Assembly: GCF_015326965.1 (NCBI RefSeq)
Contig: NZ_CP017659.1
Span: forward strand, 4,382,501 to 4,446,500
Reading direction: 5' to 3'
DNA length: 64,000 bases
Source: Paenibacillus sp. JZ16
GTDB lineage: Bacteria > Bacillota > Bacilli > Paenibacillales > Paenibacillaceae
Shown: positions 38,712 through 47,931 of the stretch, piece after piece
How positions within the stretch are numbered: the stretch's first letter is position 1
Layout of the letters: each line of letters starts with the position of its first letter
The notes under the pieces: generated by a model
Databases searched by the model: none
Told to the model about the DNA's origin: nothing
What the model saw: the letters and a program-made list of their open reading frames with translations, nothing else
Made by a program: the position numbers and the translations under genes

Positions 38712-41221
38712 ATGGATAAAAGAAATCTGGTGATGTTTCCGGGTACTGAGGCGGTTAAAGGGGGAGCGGGTTCCATTCGTGCCCGTGTAACAGAACGGTT
38801 AGGGCAGCTGCCTTTCCTGCAGCGTCCCATCCACTTCCTGGCCGCTAAGAAGTGGATGATTCTGCTAACCTTCATGGGTTTTCTGCTCGGACGAGCTATG
38901 ATTCTGGGGAGTTGTCTCCATTTGCAGTCGCTTATTTTGCAGTTATTGCCTTTATGCGTCGTGATGTTTTGCTGCCGGTAGGCGCAGCGATCGTTGCAGG
39001 TAGTTTATTTGCGTCCTTTCCGGTGGCATGGATGGTACCGGCAGAAATCTTGATCTTTTACTTTATGATGCGGGGATTGGAGACCTATGATCGGGCAGAA
39101 TTGTCATATGCGCCGCTGATGGTATTTGTCTCCACCTTCTTCGTGAATCTGTTCAGTGTTCTCATCGGACCTAGCATTACCTGGTATTCCATGATGATGC
39201 TCACCCTGAACGCCGTGCTCAGCTTTGTACTGACATTGGTCTTTATCCAAGCGATCCCGGTGCTGACCCTTCGTAAAAAAACACATGCTCTTCGAAATGA
39301 AGAAATTTTATGTATCATCATTTTGCTGGCGTCGGTCATGACAGGAGCCGTTGGCTGGACGATCCAATCCCTGTCGGTAGAGCATGTCCTATCCCGATAC
39401 TTAATTCTGTTGTTTGCTCTAGTCGGGGGAGCTCCACTAGGCGCCTCGGTTGGTGTAGTAACAGGCCTCATCCTCAGTCTTGCCAACATTTCGGCATTCT
39501 CCCAGATGAGTCTGCTCGCCTTCTCCGGGATGCTCGCCGGTATGCTGAAGGAAGGGAAGAAAGGCGGCGTTTCGCTGGGAATGCTGCTCGGGGCTACCAT
39601 TCTCTCCATCTATTTCAGCAATCCTGGAGAAGTGATGATCTCCACTTGGGAAACCTGCGCGGCTATTGTGTTATTCCTCATTACACCCAAGAGCGTGATG
39701 CAGGCTATAGGCAAATATGTGCCAGGCACGCAGGATCATACCCGTTCACAGCATGAATATGCCAAGCGGGTCCGGGATCTTACAGCGGATCGTGTTACCC
39801 AATTTTCCCGGGTGTTCCGGCAGCTCTCGCAAAGCTTCGGACAAACGTCCGGGGTTATACAGCCTCCGGGCAAACAAACGGAGGAGATGAATCATTTCAT
39901 GAATGCCGTGGCGGAGGGCAGCTGTGCCACATGCTTTAAACGGAATCAGTGCTGGGACATGAAATTTTACCAGACTTATAAATATATGACCGATATGATG
40001 ACCTCCATCGAGGAGAACCCTGAGATGGAAGCAGATGATCTGCCACCGGAATGGAGCCGGATCTGTGCCAAGAAGGAGGAGGTGCTTGGCATCCTCAAGC
40101 AGCAGTATCATCTTTACCAACATGATATGCAGTGGAAACGCCAAATATACGATAGCCGACATCTGGTAGCGGAACAATTATCCGGGGTTTCGCAGGTTAT
40201 GGAAGATTTGGCACGAGAGATTAAGCGGGAAAGCCAGACGATGCACATTCAGGAAGAACAGATTCGGGAAGCGCTTCAGCAGCTGGGTTTATCGATTCAA
40301 GGCATTGATATCATCAGTTTGGACTCCGGGCAGGTTGAGATTGAGATCGTTCATGCGTATACCCGGGGTTATGACGAATGCAGGAAGATTATCGGACCGC
40401 TGCTGTCCGACATTCTCGGGGAGCATATCGCCGTAATGGAAGAGACCTTGACCCATCCAAGGGATGGATTGGCCACCGTGCGATTCGGCTCAGCGAAAAC
40501 ATATGAAATTATGACAGGCGTAGCCGCAGCGGCTAAGGGAGGAGATATTTTATCAGGTGACAGCTTCAGTACGGTCGAGTTGGGGAACGGGACGTTTGCG
40601 GTAGCGCTTAGTGATGGTATGGGCAACGGGGAAAGGGCTCGGCTTGAGAGCAGCTCGGCTCTGAATATATTAGAACAACTGCTTCAATCCGGGATGGATG
40701 AGAAGCTGGCGATCAAATCGGTGAACTCCATCCTTATGCTGCGTTCACCGGATGAAATCTATGCTACGGTCGATATGGCCCTAATTGATCAATATACGGC
40801 TCAAACCACCTTTATGAAGATCGGTTCGACGCCAAGCTTTATCAAGCGGGGGAATGATGTCATACCGGTCTCGGCCAGCAATCTCCCGATCGGGATTATT
40901 CAGGATATCGAAGTGGATCTGGTGTCGTTACAGCTGCAAGCCGGTGATGTTCTCATCATGATGACGGATGGCATATATGATGCGCCGGGTTATGCGGTGA
41001 ACAAGGAGCTATGGATGAAACGAATGATTCAGGAGGTGAACAGCGAGGATCCGCAGGAAATAGCCGATTGTTTGCTGGAGAAAGTGATTCGCTATCAACA
41101 GAATCAAATACATGATGATATGACGGTGGTGGTCGGGCGTGTGGATCACTTCCATCCGGAATGGTCGAATGTGCATGTTCCGGGCTTCGCCCGAATGGAG
41201 CGGCCGCGAACGGTTAGCTGA
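38712..41221 (+). pseudogene. spoIIE: Stage II sporulation protein E (SpoIIE), reading frame broken near codon 66
   Basis: SpoIIE is a polytopic membrane PP2C phosphatase that dephosphorylates SpoIIAA to free sigma-F in the forespore and also acts at the polar septum. The N-terminal frame starts at ATG 38712 and reads FLLGRAMILG, then diverges and stops at 38981. The rest (GELSPFAVAYFA onward, to 41221) is in the -1 frame. Adding one G to the run at 38906-38909 restores an 836-residue protein, against 827 in B. subtilis. The repaired protein has about ten membrane segments (to residue 330), a central regulatory region with Cys motifs (CATCFKRNQCW), and the phosphatase with SDGMGNGERA near 634. 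Sequencing error or true null mutation cannot be told apart here. A null would block sporulation. Confidence 0.88.
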
Positions 41222-41390
41222 TGCGATAGATAAAATAGATAAACTAAGTGATTACCCGGGAAATGGAGGACCCCGGAGAGGGTAAATCTTTTCCGTCGAT
41301 TCTTCTATATATCGTTTGAACTCTCTTGAATGTGGAAATGATAGAGACAGAAGTCAAATCGATAGGATGAGACGGAGGCGATCATTTATT

Positions 41391-42131
41391 ATGAAGCAAA
41401 TTCTACTGATTACGGACGGATGCTCGAACGTGGGAGCCAGTCCGGTTCTGGCTGCAGCCCATGCGCTCCAGGATGGTATTGTCGTGAATGTGGTGGGGGT
41501 CCTTGATTACGGAACGATCGGTGAGCTTGGGGGATTGGAAATTCAGGAGATAGCCAAAGCGGGAGGGGGTATACACCGGATCGTAGGTACACCGCAGCTG
41601 GCGCAGACGATACAGATGATGACTCGGAAAACGGTGGTTCAGACGATCCAACAAGCGGTAAATAAGGAGATACAGCATATTTTGGGGGGCGGGTCGCTGG
41701 AGGAACTTCCGCCGGACAAGCGATCGCAGGTCGTTGAAGTTGTGGATGAGCTGGCTGAGACGTCATCTCTGCAGGTCGCGTTGTTAATCGATGCAAGTGC
41801 TAGCATGAAACCCAAGCTGGCTGCCGTTGAGGAAGCGATACGTGATTTAATGCTGAGTTTGAAAGCGCGCGCAGGCTCAAGCGAATTGTCCGTATTCCAT
41901 TTTCCTGGAAAACACAGCGGCGAGGATATCGTGATGGACGTGAATTGGACCTCGGATCTGGACGGCGCCCGGGGAATGTTCAGCCGCCTGCAGATGAGAG
42001 GGGCTACGCCGACGGGACCTGCCTTGTTAAAGGTGATTGAATTTTACCGATATGGTACACTAGAGGGTAATCAATCATGGCAGGGTCATTCCAGCCAAGA
42101 GGAAGGGATGCTCGGTGACTACGTTGTCTAA
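41391..42131 (+). CDS. yabS: von Willebrand factor A domain protein (YabS)
   Basis: A 246-residue cytosolic protein. The C-terminal half (from about 127) is a vWA domain with the metal site DASAS-M (DxSxS) and a later T in GATPTGPAL (about 205-213). The N-terminal half (MKQILLITDGCSNVGASPVLAAA) resembles a degenerate second vWA-like fold. It lies between the phosphatase gene spoIIE and the kinase gene, whose start it overlaps by 17 nt. In B. subtilis yabS is a sporulation-expressed gene of unknown role. ATG with GGAGGCG upstream. Confidence 0.9.
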   Translation: MKQILLITDGCSNVGASPVLAAAHALQDGIVVNVVGVLDYGTIGELGGLEIQEIAKAGGGIHRIVGTPQLAQTIQMMTRKTVVQTIQQAVNKEIQHILGGGSLEELPPDKRSQVVEVVDELAETSSLQVALLIDASASMKPKLAAVEEAIRDLMLSLKARAGSSELSVFHFPGKHSGEDIVMDVNWTSDLDGARGMFSRLQMRGATPTGPALLKVIEFYRYGTLEGNQSWQGHSSQEEGMLGDYVV

Positions 42132-43035
42132 CCCGGGTTATCCGCCAGGAACCGTAATTAAGGGCAAGTGGCGGAACAGCCGGTACATCGTGGAGCGTAT
42201 GCTCGGCAAAGGGGCTAACGGCAAGGTGTATCTGGTCCATCGGGCAGGAGTACGCGAGCGTTATGCTCTAAAAGTTGGGTATGACGCTCTGGATCTTCAA
42301 TCCGAAATTAATGTCCTGAATGCGTTGAAAGAACAGATGCCGAACCCTTATCTCGTGGAGGCGGACGATCATCATGACGGCAGTGGGGAAGTGTCCTTCT
42401 ATGTCATGCGTTACATTGAAGGGAGTCCGCTGCATCATTTTATTCGCAAGCGTGGTGCCGATTGGATCGGATTGATCGGACTGAAGCTGCTCGAGAAGCT
42501 GTCCGTTCTGCATGCATCCGGTTATGCATTTGGTGATTTGAAGCCGGATAATGTGATGGTCTCGGCATACGGAAGAGTGGAACTGATCGATTATGGAGGC
42601 GTAAGCCCTTTCGGACGCAGCGTCAAGCAGTTTACGGAATGGTATGATCGGGGATACTGGAATGCCGGAAGCCGGACTGGCGACGTATCCTATGATTTGT
42701 TCTCGTTTGCCGTGATGTGTATCGGCCTACTGGATGAGAAATCATTACGGGAGGCGTCTTGTCAGCTTCCCCAGACCCGTAGTGTTGCCGATCTGCAGCT
42801 GGTGCTGCGAAGAAACCTCCTGTTCAAGCCATACGCTGTGTGGCTGAACAAGGCTTTGTCGGGAGATTTCGCGGATTCACGGGAAGCGTTGAACGAGTGG
42901 AGAAAACGAATATATGAAGGCTCGGGCCGGAGCGTGCGTCCTAAACCGGGGCGAACTCCGCGTTGGCTGAAGAACGCGTTTGGTTTGTCGTTAGTCATCA
43001 TGGCCCTTACTGTTTATTTTTTCTTCCGCTCATGA
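42115..43035 (+). CDS. yabT: Serine/threonine protein kinase YabT
   Basis: A Hanks-type kinase, 306 residues. The glycine loop is GKGANGKVYLV (about 27-37), the ATP-binding Lys is in YALKVG, the catalytic loop reads GDLKPDN (about 142-148) and the DFG motif appears as DYG (about 156-158). A single C-terminal membrane anchor (about 286-304) follows a short basic segment. In B. subtilis YabT is activated by DNA and phosphorylates RecA and AbrB during sporulation. GTG start with GAAGGGA upstream, overlapping yabS by 17 nt. No extracellular PASTA domains. Confidence 0.92.
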   Translation: MTTLSNPGYPPGTVIKGKWRNSRYIVERMLGKGANGKVYLVHRAGVRERYALKVGYDALDLQSEINVLNALKEQMPNPYLVEADDHHDGSGEVSFYVMRYIEGSPLHHFIRKRGADWIGLIGLKLLEKLSVLHASGYAFGDLKPDNVMVSAYGRVELIDYGGVSPFGRSVKQFTEWYDRGYWNAGSRTGDVSYDLFSFAVMCIGLLDEKSLREASCQLPQTRSVADLQLVLRRNLLFKPYAVWLNKALSGDFADSREALNEWRKRIYEGSGRSVRPKPGRTPRWLKNAFGLSLVIMALTVYFFFRS

Positions 43036-43120
43036 AGTTGTTACCTTGTTACTGGGAGTTCATAAAGGTGCGAGTTCAAAAAGGTCGGTTTTCAGCACCG
43101 AAGCTTATGCTCCCGATGTG

Positions 43121-43273
43121 CGTTTTTTCAAAACGCTTCAGTTGGATGAAGCTAGGGACGTCAGGAGTGGAGCTACACGTTTTCGCAGAAAACGCCTTCG
43201 AAAGCATCTGCTGTTTTTGGTACGTGAGCACCTGAAATGTTTCCGCAGGAAACATACTTCGAAAGCATCTGCT
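43121..43273 (+). repeat. Three tandem stem-loop units with compensating changes
   Basis: Hairpins GCGTTTT-AAAACGC (43121-43137), CGTTTTC-GCA-GAAAACG (43178-43194) and ATGTTTCC-GCA-GGAAACAT (43237-43255) recur about every 60 bp. The last two are each followed by a near-identical CTTCGAAAGCATCTGCT (43196-43212 and 43257-43273). The stems differ in sequence while staying paired. Confidence 0.65.
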
Positions 43274-43331
43274 TAGGCCCGGCTGAATTCAAGATTCGAT
43301 GCCGAGTGGCTTCCTGATTCACTTCGTGTTA

Positions 43332-43378
43332 GATATAGAATTTATGAGTTATCAGTGGAACTGATGAAATTCTATATC
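43332..43378 (+). repeat. Long perfect-arm hairpin
   Basis: GATATAGAATTT (43332-43343) pairs exactly with AAATTCTATATC (43367-43378). Inside, ATCAGT (43351-43356) pairs with ACTGAT (43360-43365) around GGA. Confidence 0.8.
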
Positions 43379-43380
43379 GC

Positions 43381-43446
43381 AAGAAAACCTACCTATGCAT
43401 CGCGCTCGCTCATCCTTGAAGTGGCCTCGATAGGGGTTTTCTTATC
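43381..43446 (+). terminator. Terminator-like inverted repeat in the tilS leader
   Basis: AAGAAAACC (43381-43389) pairs with GGTTTTCTT (43435-43443); adjacent CTAT and ATAG extend it. It ends 43 bp before the tilS start. It could terminate yabT transcription or attenuate tilS. Confidence 0.4.
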
Positions 43447-43488
43447 AAAAGCGGGCTTTTTGAACAACCTCTAAAGGGGACCTGGAAA

Positions 43489-44919
43489 GTGAAACAGGAT
43501 TATTTACGGACATTCGTCAACCATGTCGAGCGTACAGCCGCAGAGTTTGATCTGTGGTCAGAAGGCGATAGCATCGTGGTCGCCGTTTCCGGCGGGCCTG
43601 ATTCCGTTGCGCTCCTGCACGTACTGCATGAAATTTCTATGCACCGGACGCCGCTCCGATTGATCTGCGCCCATGTTCATCATGGGTTTCGGAAGGAATC
43701 AGACCAAGAGGCAGAGATGGTGCGTGAACTGGCGGAGCGGCTCGGACTTCCATTAGAAACGGCGTTTATCGATATTCCTGCTTATATGGAAGAGAGCGGT
43801 AAGGGTGGGCAGGAGGCTGCAAGAGAGAAGCGTTATGAATTTCTGCTGCAAACAGCCCACAAATACAATGCGCGCGCCGTAGCGCTGGCTCATCATGCTG
43901 ACGATCAAGCCGAGACGGTGCTCATGCGGCTTCTGCGCGGGAGCGGCCTGTCCGGACTTGCCGGAATAAAATTTAAGCGAACGGAAAAAAAAGTGGAACT
44001 TATCCGTCCGTTCCTACGTATGTACAAGGCGGATATCGTGGAGCTGTGCCGTATATGCGGATTCCAGTATGCGGTGGATAACAGCAATCTGCAGACGAAG
44101 TACCGCCGTAATGCGATTCGCCTGGAAGTATTGCCTTTTCTGGAACGATACAATGGGCAGTTCTCCTCCTCACTCAATCAGCTGGCCGAGATTGTCCAGC
44201 AGGAGGATGATTTTGTGGAGCTTGAAGCTGCGAAGCAATTTCGGAGTATGGTACAGGAGAACGATGGGAGGCTCGCTTTCGACGCGCCTTCCTTTTTGGG
44301 CTTACATGTCGCTTTACAACGGCGTTTGATTAAACTAATATTAAATTACCTGCCCTCAGACCAGGAAAACACCGATTTTGTCAAGATAGAAACGGTGCGC
44401 CATGGCATTCTTAACGATCAGCGAAGCAACTGGCGTCTGGATCTGGGTGACGGCATTACCTGTGTTCGTGAGTACGGAGTGATCCAGTTTTGGCCTAAGC
44501 CTCCGGAAGAACAGGGACAGTACATATACATTCTTGATTCTCCTGATGTTTCGCAGCAGTATGTTAAGGAAATCGGAAAGATGCTGAAATTGTCGTTAAA
44601 GACAGGAAGCGAAAGCCGGAGCGGCTCCAGACCATCGGCCTTTGTGGCGGATTTTGATGCGGATGAGCTTAGGTTTCCTTTAACCTTGCGTAACAGACAG
44701 CCGGGGGACAAGATGAAGATCATGGGATTAAACGGAAGCAAAAAGGTGAAAGATATTCTCATTGATGAGAAAATCCCACCGTCTGTCCGTGCCCGGATTC
44801 CTATTCTTTGTGACGGTTCCGGCAGCATTGTGTGGATTCCAGGTGTACGACGTTCCGTTCACGCCGCTTGCGGGCGGCACACATCACGAGTTCTCCGGAT
44901 GGAGCTATCGGATGCTTAA
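43489..44919 (+). CDS. tilS: tRNA(Ile) lysidine synthetase
   Basis: Attaches lysine to C34 of tRNA(Ile) with CAU anticodon, switching it from Met to Ile; essential for AUA decoding. N-terminal PP-loop ATPase has SGGPDSVALLHVLHE (residues 30-44), AHVHHGFR (about 61), EAAREKRYEFLL and ALAHHADDQAETVLMRLLRGSGLSGL (about 130-155). The C-terminal domain holds the LRNRQPGDKMKIMGLNGSKKVKDILIDEKIP motif. 476 residues. GTG start with AAAGGGG upstream. Followed 68 bp later by hpt, with which it is often paired in Bacillota. Confidence 0.96.
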   Translation: MKQDYLRTFVNHVERTAAEFDLWSEGDSIVVAVSGGPDSVALLHVLHEISMHRTPLRLICAHVHHGFRKESDQEAEMVRELAERLGLPLETAFIDIPAYMEESGKGGQEAAREKRYEFLLQTAHKYNARAVALAHHADDQAETVLMRLLRGSGLSGLAGIKFKRTEKKVELIRPFLRMYKADIVELCRICGFQYAVDNSNLQTKYRRNAIRLEVLPFLERYNGQFSSSLNQLAEIVQQEDDFVELEAAKQFRSMVQENDGRLAFDAPSFLGLHVALQRRLIKLILNYLPSDQENTDFVKIETVRHGILNDQRSNWRLDLGDGITCVREYGVIQFWPKPPEEQGQYIYILDSPDVSQQYVKEIGKMLKLSLKTGSESRSGSRPSAFVADFDADELRFPLTLRNRQPGDKMKIMGLNGSKKVKDILIDEKIPPSVRARIPILCDGSGSIVWIPGVRRSVHAACGRHTSRVLRMELSDA

Positions 44920-44987
44920 GGCAAGTGTAAAACGAAGAATGGCCCGTTTCACGCTTTCATAGTATAAACGTAGGAGGTCCACTTAAG

Positions 44988-45527
44988 TTGCAGAATGACA
45001 TTCAGGAAATACTCATCAGTGAAGAAGAGATTCACGCAAAGATTAAGGAACTTGGTTCCAAACTCAGCGCCGAATATGTGGGACGCAATCCACTCGTTAT
45101 TTGCGTTCTTAAAGGTGCGTTTATTTTTATGGCCGACTTGGTTAAATCCATAACAGTACCTCTTGAGTTGGATTTCATGGCTGTATCCAGCTATGGGGCA
45201 TCAACCAAATCCTCCGGCGTGGTGAAGATCATTAAAGATCTGGACGCATCCGTTGAAGGCAGGGATGTGCTGATTGTGGAGGATATTATCGACAGCGGTC
45301 TTACGCTGAGCCATTTGATTGAGCTTCTGAAGAGCCGCAAGGCAAACTCGGTGTGCGTTGTCACCTTGTTTGACAAGCCGGCACGCCGTACGGTGGATTT
45401 GCAGGCCGATTATACCGGATTCGTGCTGCCGGATGCATTTGTTGTCGGATACGGACTTGATTATGCCGAGCATTACCGGAACCTCCCCTACATCGGGATT
45501 TTGAAGCCGGAAATCTACAGCAGTTAA
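44988..45527 (+). CDS. hpt: Hypoxanthine phosphoribosyltransferase
   Basis: Salvages hypoxanthine (and guanine) to IMP/GMP with [17 protein letters not shown] (about residues 41-53), SSYG (about 68), the PRPP loop [14 protein letters not shown] (about 97-110), and [22 protein letters not shown] near the end are all family hallmarks. 179 residues. TTG start with AGGAGGT upstream. It draws on the PRPP made by prs at 24166. Confidence 0.96.
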   Translation: MQNDIQEILISEEEIHAKIKELGSKLSAEYVGRNPLVICVLKGAFIFMADLVKSITVPLELDFMAVSSYGASTKSSGVVKIIKDLDASVEGRDVLIVEDIIDSGLTLSHLIELLKSRKANSVCVVTLFDKPARRTVDLQADYTGFVLPDAFVVGYGLDYAEHYRNLPYIGILKPEIYSS

Positions 45528-45567
45528 ACCGCGCCAATGGGCCGCTATCACAGTTCAGGGCCCTTTG

Positions 45568-45597
45568 TTGAGATGGCCAGACAGGCTGTGGTAAAAT
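45568..45597 (+). promoter_or_regulatory. Possible ftsH promoter
   Basis: TTGAGA (45568-45573), an 18-bp spacer and TAAAAT (45592-45597), about 23 nt before the ribosome-binding site region. Confidence 0.5.
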
Positions 45598-45626
45598 ATC
45601 TTATGTGTCTTGAGAGGAGGTAGGGG

Positions 45627-47702
45627 ATGAGTCGGTTCATCCGGAATTCTGGTTTTTATTTGATTCTATTTTTAGTCGTGGTGGGCATAGTACAATTCGT
45701 TACTAATGGCGGCGAGCAAGCCGATGCCCCTAGTTATAATGAACTGCGGCAGGAAGTCAAAGCTAACAACATAGAGGAAATGACGGTACAATTTGACGGT
45801 TACGCTTATCTGGTGACCGGTAAGTATAGGGAGGTTTCCGAAGAGAAAAAATCGGAGAATTTCTCAGCCTATATTCCTGCCACGGATGCAGCGATGCAAG
45901 AGCTGACTGCAGCCAGTGAGAGCAACAAAGTCAAACTGTCCGTGTTGCCAATGGAAGGCCAAAGCATTTGGCTGACATTGCTTTCATCCTTTATTCCGCT
46001 CATCATTATGTTTGTACTGTTCTTCTTCCTGTTTAATCAGGCTCAAGGCGGCGGCGGCAAAGTGATGAACTTTGGCAAGAGCAAAGCCCGCTTATATAAT
46101 GAAGAGAAGAAACGGATTACATTTGAAGATGTAGCCGGAGCAGATGAAGAGAAGCAGGAGCTTGTTGAAGTTGTTGACTTCTTGAAGGATCCGCGCAAGT
46201 TCAACACGGTTGGCGCTCGCATTCCGAAGGGCGTTTTGCTTGTCGGTCCTCCGGGAACCGGTAAGACGCTCCTGGCTCGTGCCGTTGCCGGTGAAGCGGG
46301 AGTGCCGTTCTTCAGTATTTCCGGTTCCGACTTCGTTGAAATGTTTGTCGGTGTCGGTGCTTCTCGTGTACGTGACTTGTTCGAGAACGCGAAGAAGAAT
46401 GCACCATGTATCATCTTTATCGATGAGATTGATGCAGTAGGTCGTCAGCGTGGCGCTGGTCTTGGCGGCGGTCATGACGAGCGTGAACAGACACTCAACC
46501 AGTTGCTGGTTGAAATGGACGGTTTCGGAGCGAACGAAGGCATTATCATCGTTGCTGCGACCAACCGCCCGGATATTTTGGACCCGGCGCTTCTTCGTCC
46601 GGGACGTTTTGACCGTCAGATTACCGTAGATCGCCCGGATGTGAAGGGCCGTGAAGCCGTACTGAAGGTTCATGCACGCAACAAACCATTGACGAAGGAT
46701 GTTAAACTTGACATCATCGCCAAACGTACAACCGGTTTTACAGGCGCCGATCTGGAGAATCTCCTGAACGAGGCTGCCTTGCTTGCAGCTCGCCGCAACC
46801 GTAAAGATATTTCCATGCGAGAAGTGGATGAGGCGATTGACCGCGTTATCGTCGGTACGGAGAAACGCAGCCGCGTGATCAGTGACCGCGAGAAACGCAT
46901 CGTGGCATACCATGAAGCGGGTCATACCATTGTGGGTTACTTCCTCGAGCATGCGGATACGGTGCATAAGGTAACGATTATCCCTCGTGGCCGTGCCGGC
47001 GGATATGTCATTATGATGCCGAAGGAAGATCGGATGCTCGTGACGAAGCAGGAATTGCTGGATCGCGTAACCGGTTTGCTTGGCGGACGTGTCGCTGAGG
47101 AGCTGTTCATCGGTGAAATCGGGACCGGGGCATACAGTGACTTCCAGCAAGCAACAGGCATTATCCGCAGCATGGTTGTGGAATACGGTATGAGTGAGAA
47201 GCTCGGACCGATGCAGTTCGGTACATCCCAAGGACAAGTGTTCCTTGGACGTGATATCGGACATGAGCAGAACTATAGTGATGCAATCGCTTATGAGATC
47301 GATCAGGAAATGCAGCGATTCATTAATGATTGCTATGAGAAATGTAAAGAGATCCTGAATAAGCATGCTAAAGAGGTTCATCTGATTGCGAATACGCTCC
47401 TCGAGATGGAAACGCTGGAGCTTGAGCAAATCAAGAATCTCATTGAGACCGGATCAGCTGAAGGCAACGGCAGTGGCGACGGTGAAGGAGAAGGTTCTTC
47501 CGAGAATGGTGAACCGATCATCGACAACATTGGCGACGTGAAAGTTCGCATCCAAGGGAAAGAAGACGGCGAGCAGCCGACTTCCACGGAGGAAATTCCG
47601 AACAACCCGATGGATTCGAATGATCCAGGGCCAGAGCGCAAAGATTCGGAGCGCAAGGATCCTCCAGGCGGATCGGACAACGGTAACAGCAGCTTAACGT
47701 AA
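45627..47702 (+). CDS. ftsH: ATP-dependent zinc metalloprotease FtsH
   Basis: Membrane AAA protease that degrades misfolded membrane proteins and regulators, including Spo0A-control phosphatases and Spo0M-type targets in Bacillus. Two membrane segments flank a small outside domain (about 8-25 and 110-135). The AAA module has GPPGTGKT near 206-213, [13 protein letters not shown] and the SRH region with [19 protein letters not shown]; the zinc site HEAGH is near 429-433. 691 residues. The last 70 residues are a Gly/Ser/Glu/Asp-rich disordered tail. ATG with GAGAGGAGG upstream; strong terminator downstream. Confidence 0.97.
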   Translation: MSRFIRNSGFYLILFLVVVGIVQFVTNGGEQADAPSYNELRQEVKANNIEEMTVQFDGYAYLVTGKYREVSEEKKSENFSAYIPATDAAMQELTAASESNKVKLSVLPMEGQSIWLTLLSSFIPLIIMFVLFFFLFNQAQGGGGKVMNFGKSKARLYNEEKKRITFEDVAGADEEKQELVEVVDFLKDPRKFNTVGARIPKGVLLVGPPGTGKTLLARAVAGEAGVPFFSISGSDFVEMFVGVGASRVRDLFENAKKNAPCIIFIDEIDAVGRQRGAGLGGGHDEREQTLNQLLVEMDGFGANEGIIIVAATNRPDILDPALLRPGRFDRQITVDRPDVKGREAVLKVHARNKPLTKDVKLDIIAKRTTGFTGADLENLLNEAALLAARRNRKDISMREVDEAIDRVIVGTEKRSRVISDREKRIVAYHEAGHTIVGYFLEHADTVHKVTIIPRGRAGGYVIMMPKEDRMLVTKQELLDRVTGLLGGRVAEELFIGEIGTGAYSDFQQATGIIRSMVVEYGMSEKLGPMQFGTSQGQVFLGRDIGHEQNYSDAIAYEIDQEMQRFINDCYEKCKEILNKHAKEVHLIANTLLEMETLELEQIKNLIETGSAEGNGSGDGEGEGSSENGEPIIDNIGDVKVRIQGKEDGEQPTSTEEIPNNPMDSNDPGPERKDSERKDPPGGSDNGNSSLT

Positions 47703-47740
47703 TATTTGCTGATAAAACCTCGAATACCGAATAAAATTGA

Positions 47741-47779
47741 AGAACCGGAGAACGATAATTCGTTTTCCGGTTCTTTTTG
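47741..47779 (+). terminator. Intrinsic terminator after ftsH
   Basis: AGAACCGGAGAACGA pairs with TCGTTTTCCGGTTCT (wobble in the middle), followed by TTTTTG. Confidence 0.92.
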
Positions 47780-47793
47780 TGCTTTCTATCACA

Positions 47794-47823
47794 TTGACAG
47801 GGGGCAGAACGAACGTGTACATT
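47794..47823 (+). promoter_or_regulatory. nadA promoter
   Basis: TTGACA (47794-47799), an 18-bp spacer and TACATT (47818-47823). A small perfect repeat TTTCAC-AAAG-GTGAAA (47849-47864) lies downstream in the leader and might be an operator (a NiaR-type regulator is expected for NAD genes), but this is not shown. Confidence 0.7.
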
Positions 47824-47931
47824 AGTTGTTAAATAAGGATGCGAATCCTTTCACAAAGGTGAAAACCATCCTGAAAGTCACATGGTCATCAGCGGCGAAC
47901 TGCCGGACTATATAAGGGGAGAGGGTCGATC

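Larger units (their letters stand above)
43074..43465. repeat. MITE-like intergenic element before tilS
   Basis: The 453-bp gap 43036-43488 holds no convincing gene. It is bounded by GTTCAAAAAG (43074-43083) and its exact reverse complement CTTTTTGAAC (43456-43465); the similarity continues imperfectly inwards (GTCGGTTTT against AAAAGCGGG), giving terminal inverted repeats of about 20 bp. Inside are tandem stem-loops (43121-43273), a long hairpin (43332-43378) and a further inverted repeat (43381-43443). TAAAGG lies just outside both ends (43063-43068 and 43472-43477), but 5-6 bp from the termini, so it is not a clean target duplication. It encodes no transposase. Its mobility is inferred from shape only. 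Confidence 0.55.

Noticed and set aside
43074..43465. CRISPR-like array
   Set aside because: The repeated units are only two or three, are separated by related rather than unique sequence, and no cas genes are nearby.
46092..47429. A 445-codon open frame on the minus strand inside ftsH
   Set aside because: Antisense to the FtsH ATPase and protease domains; no family features and no ribosome-binding site logic.
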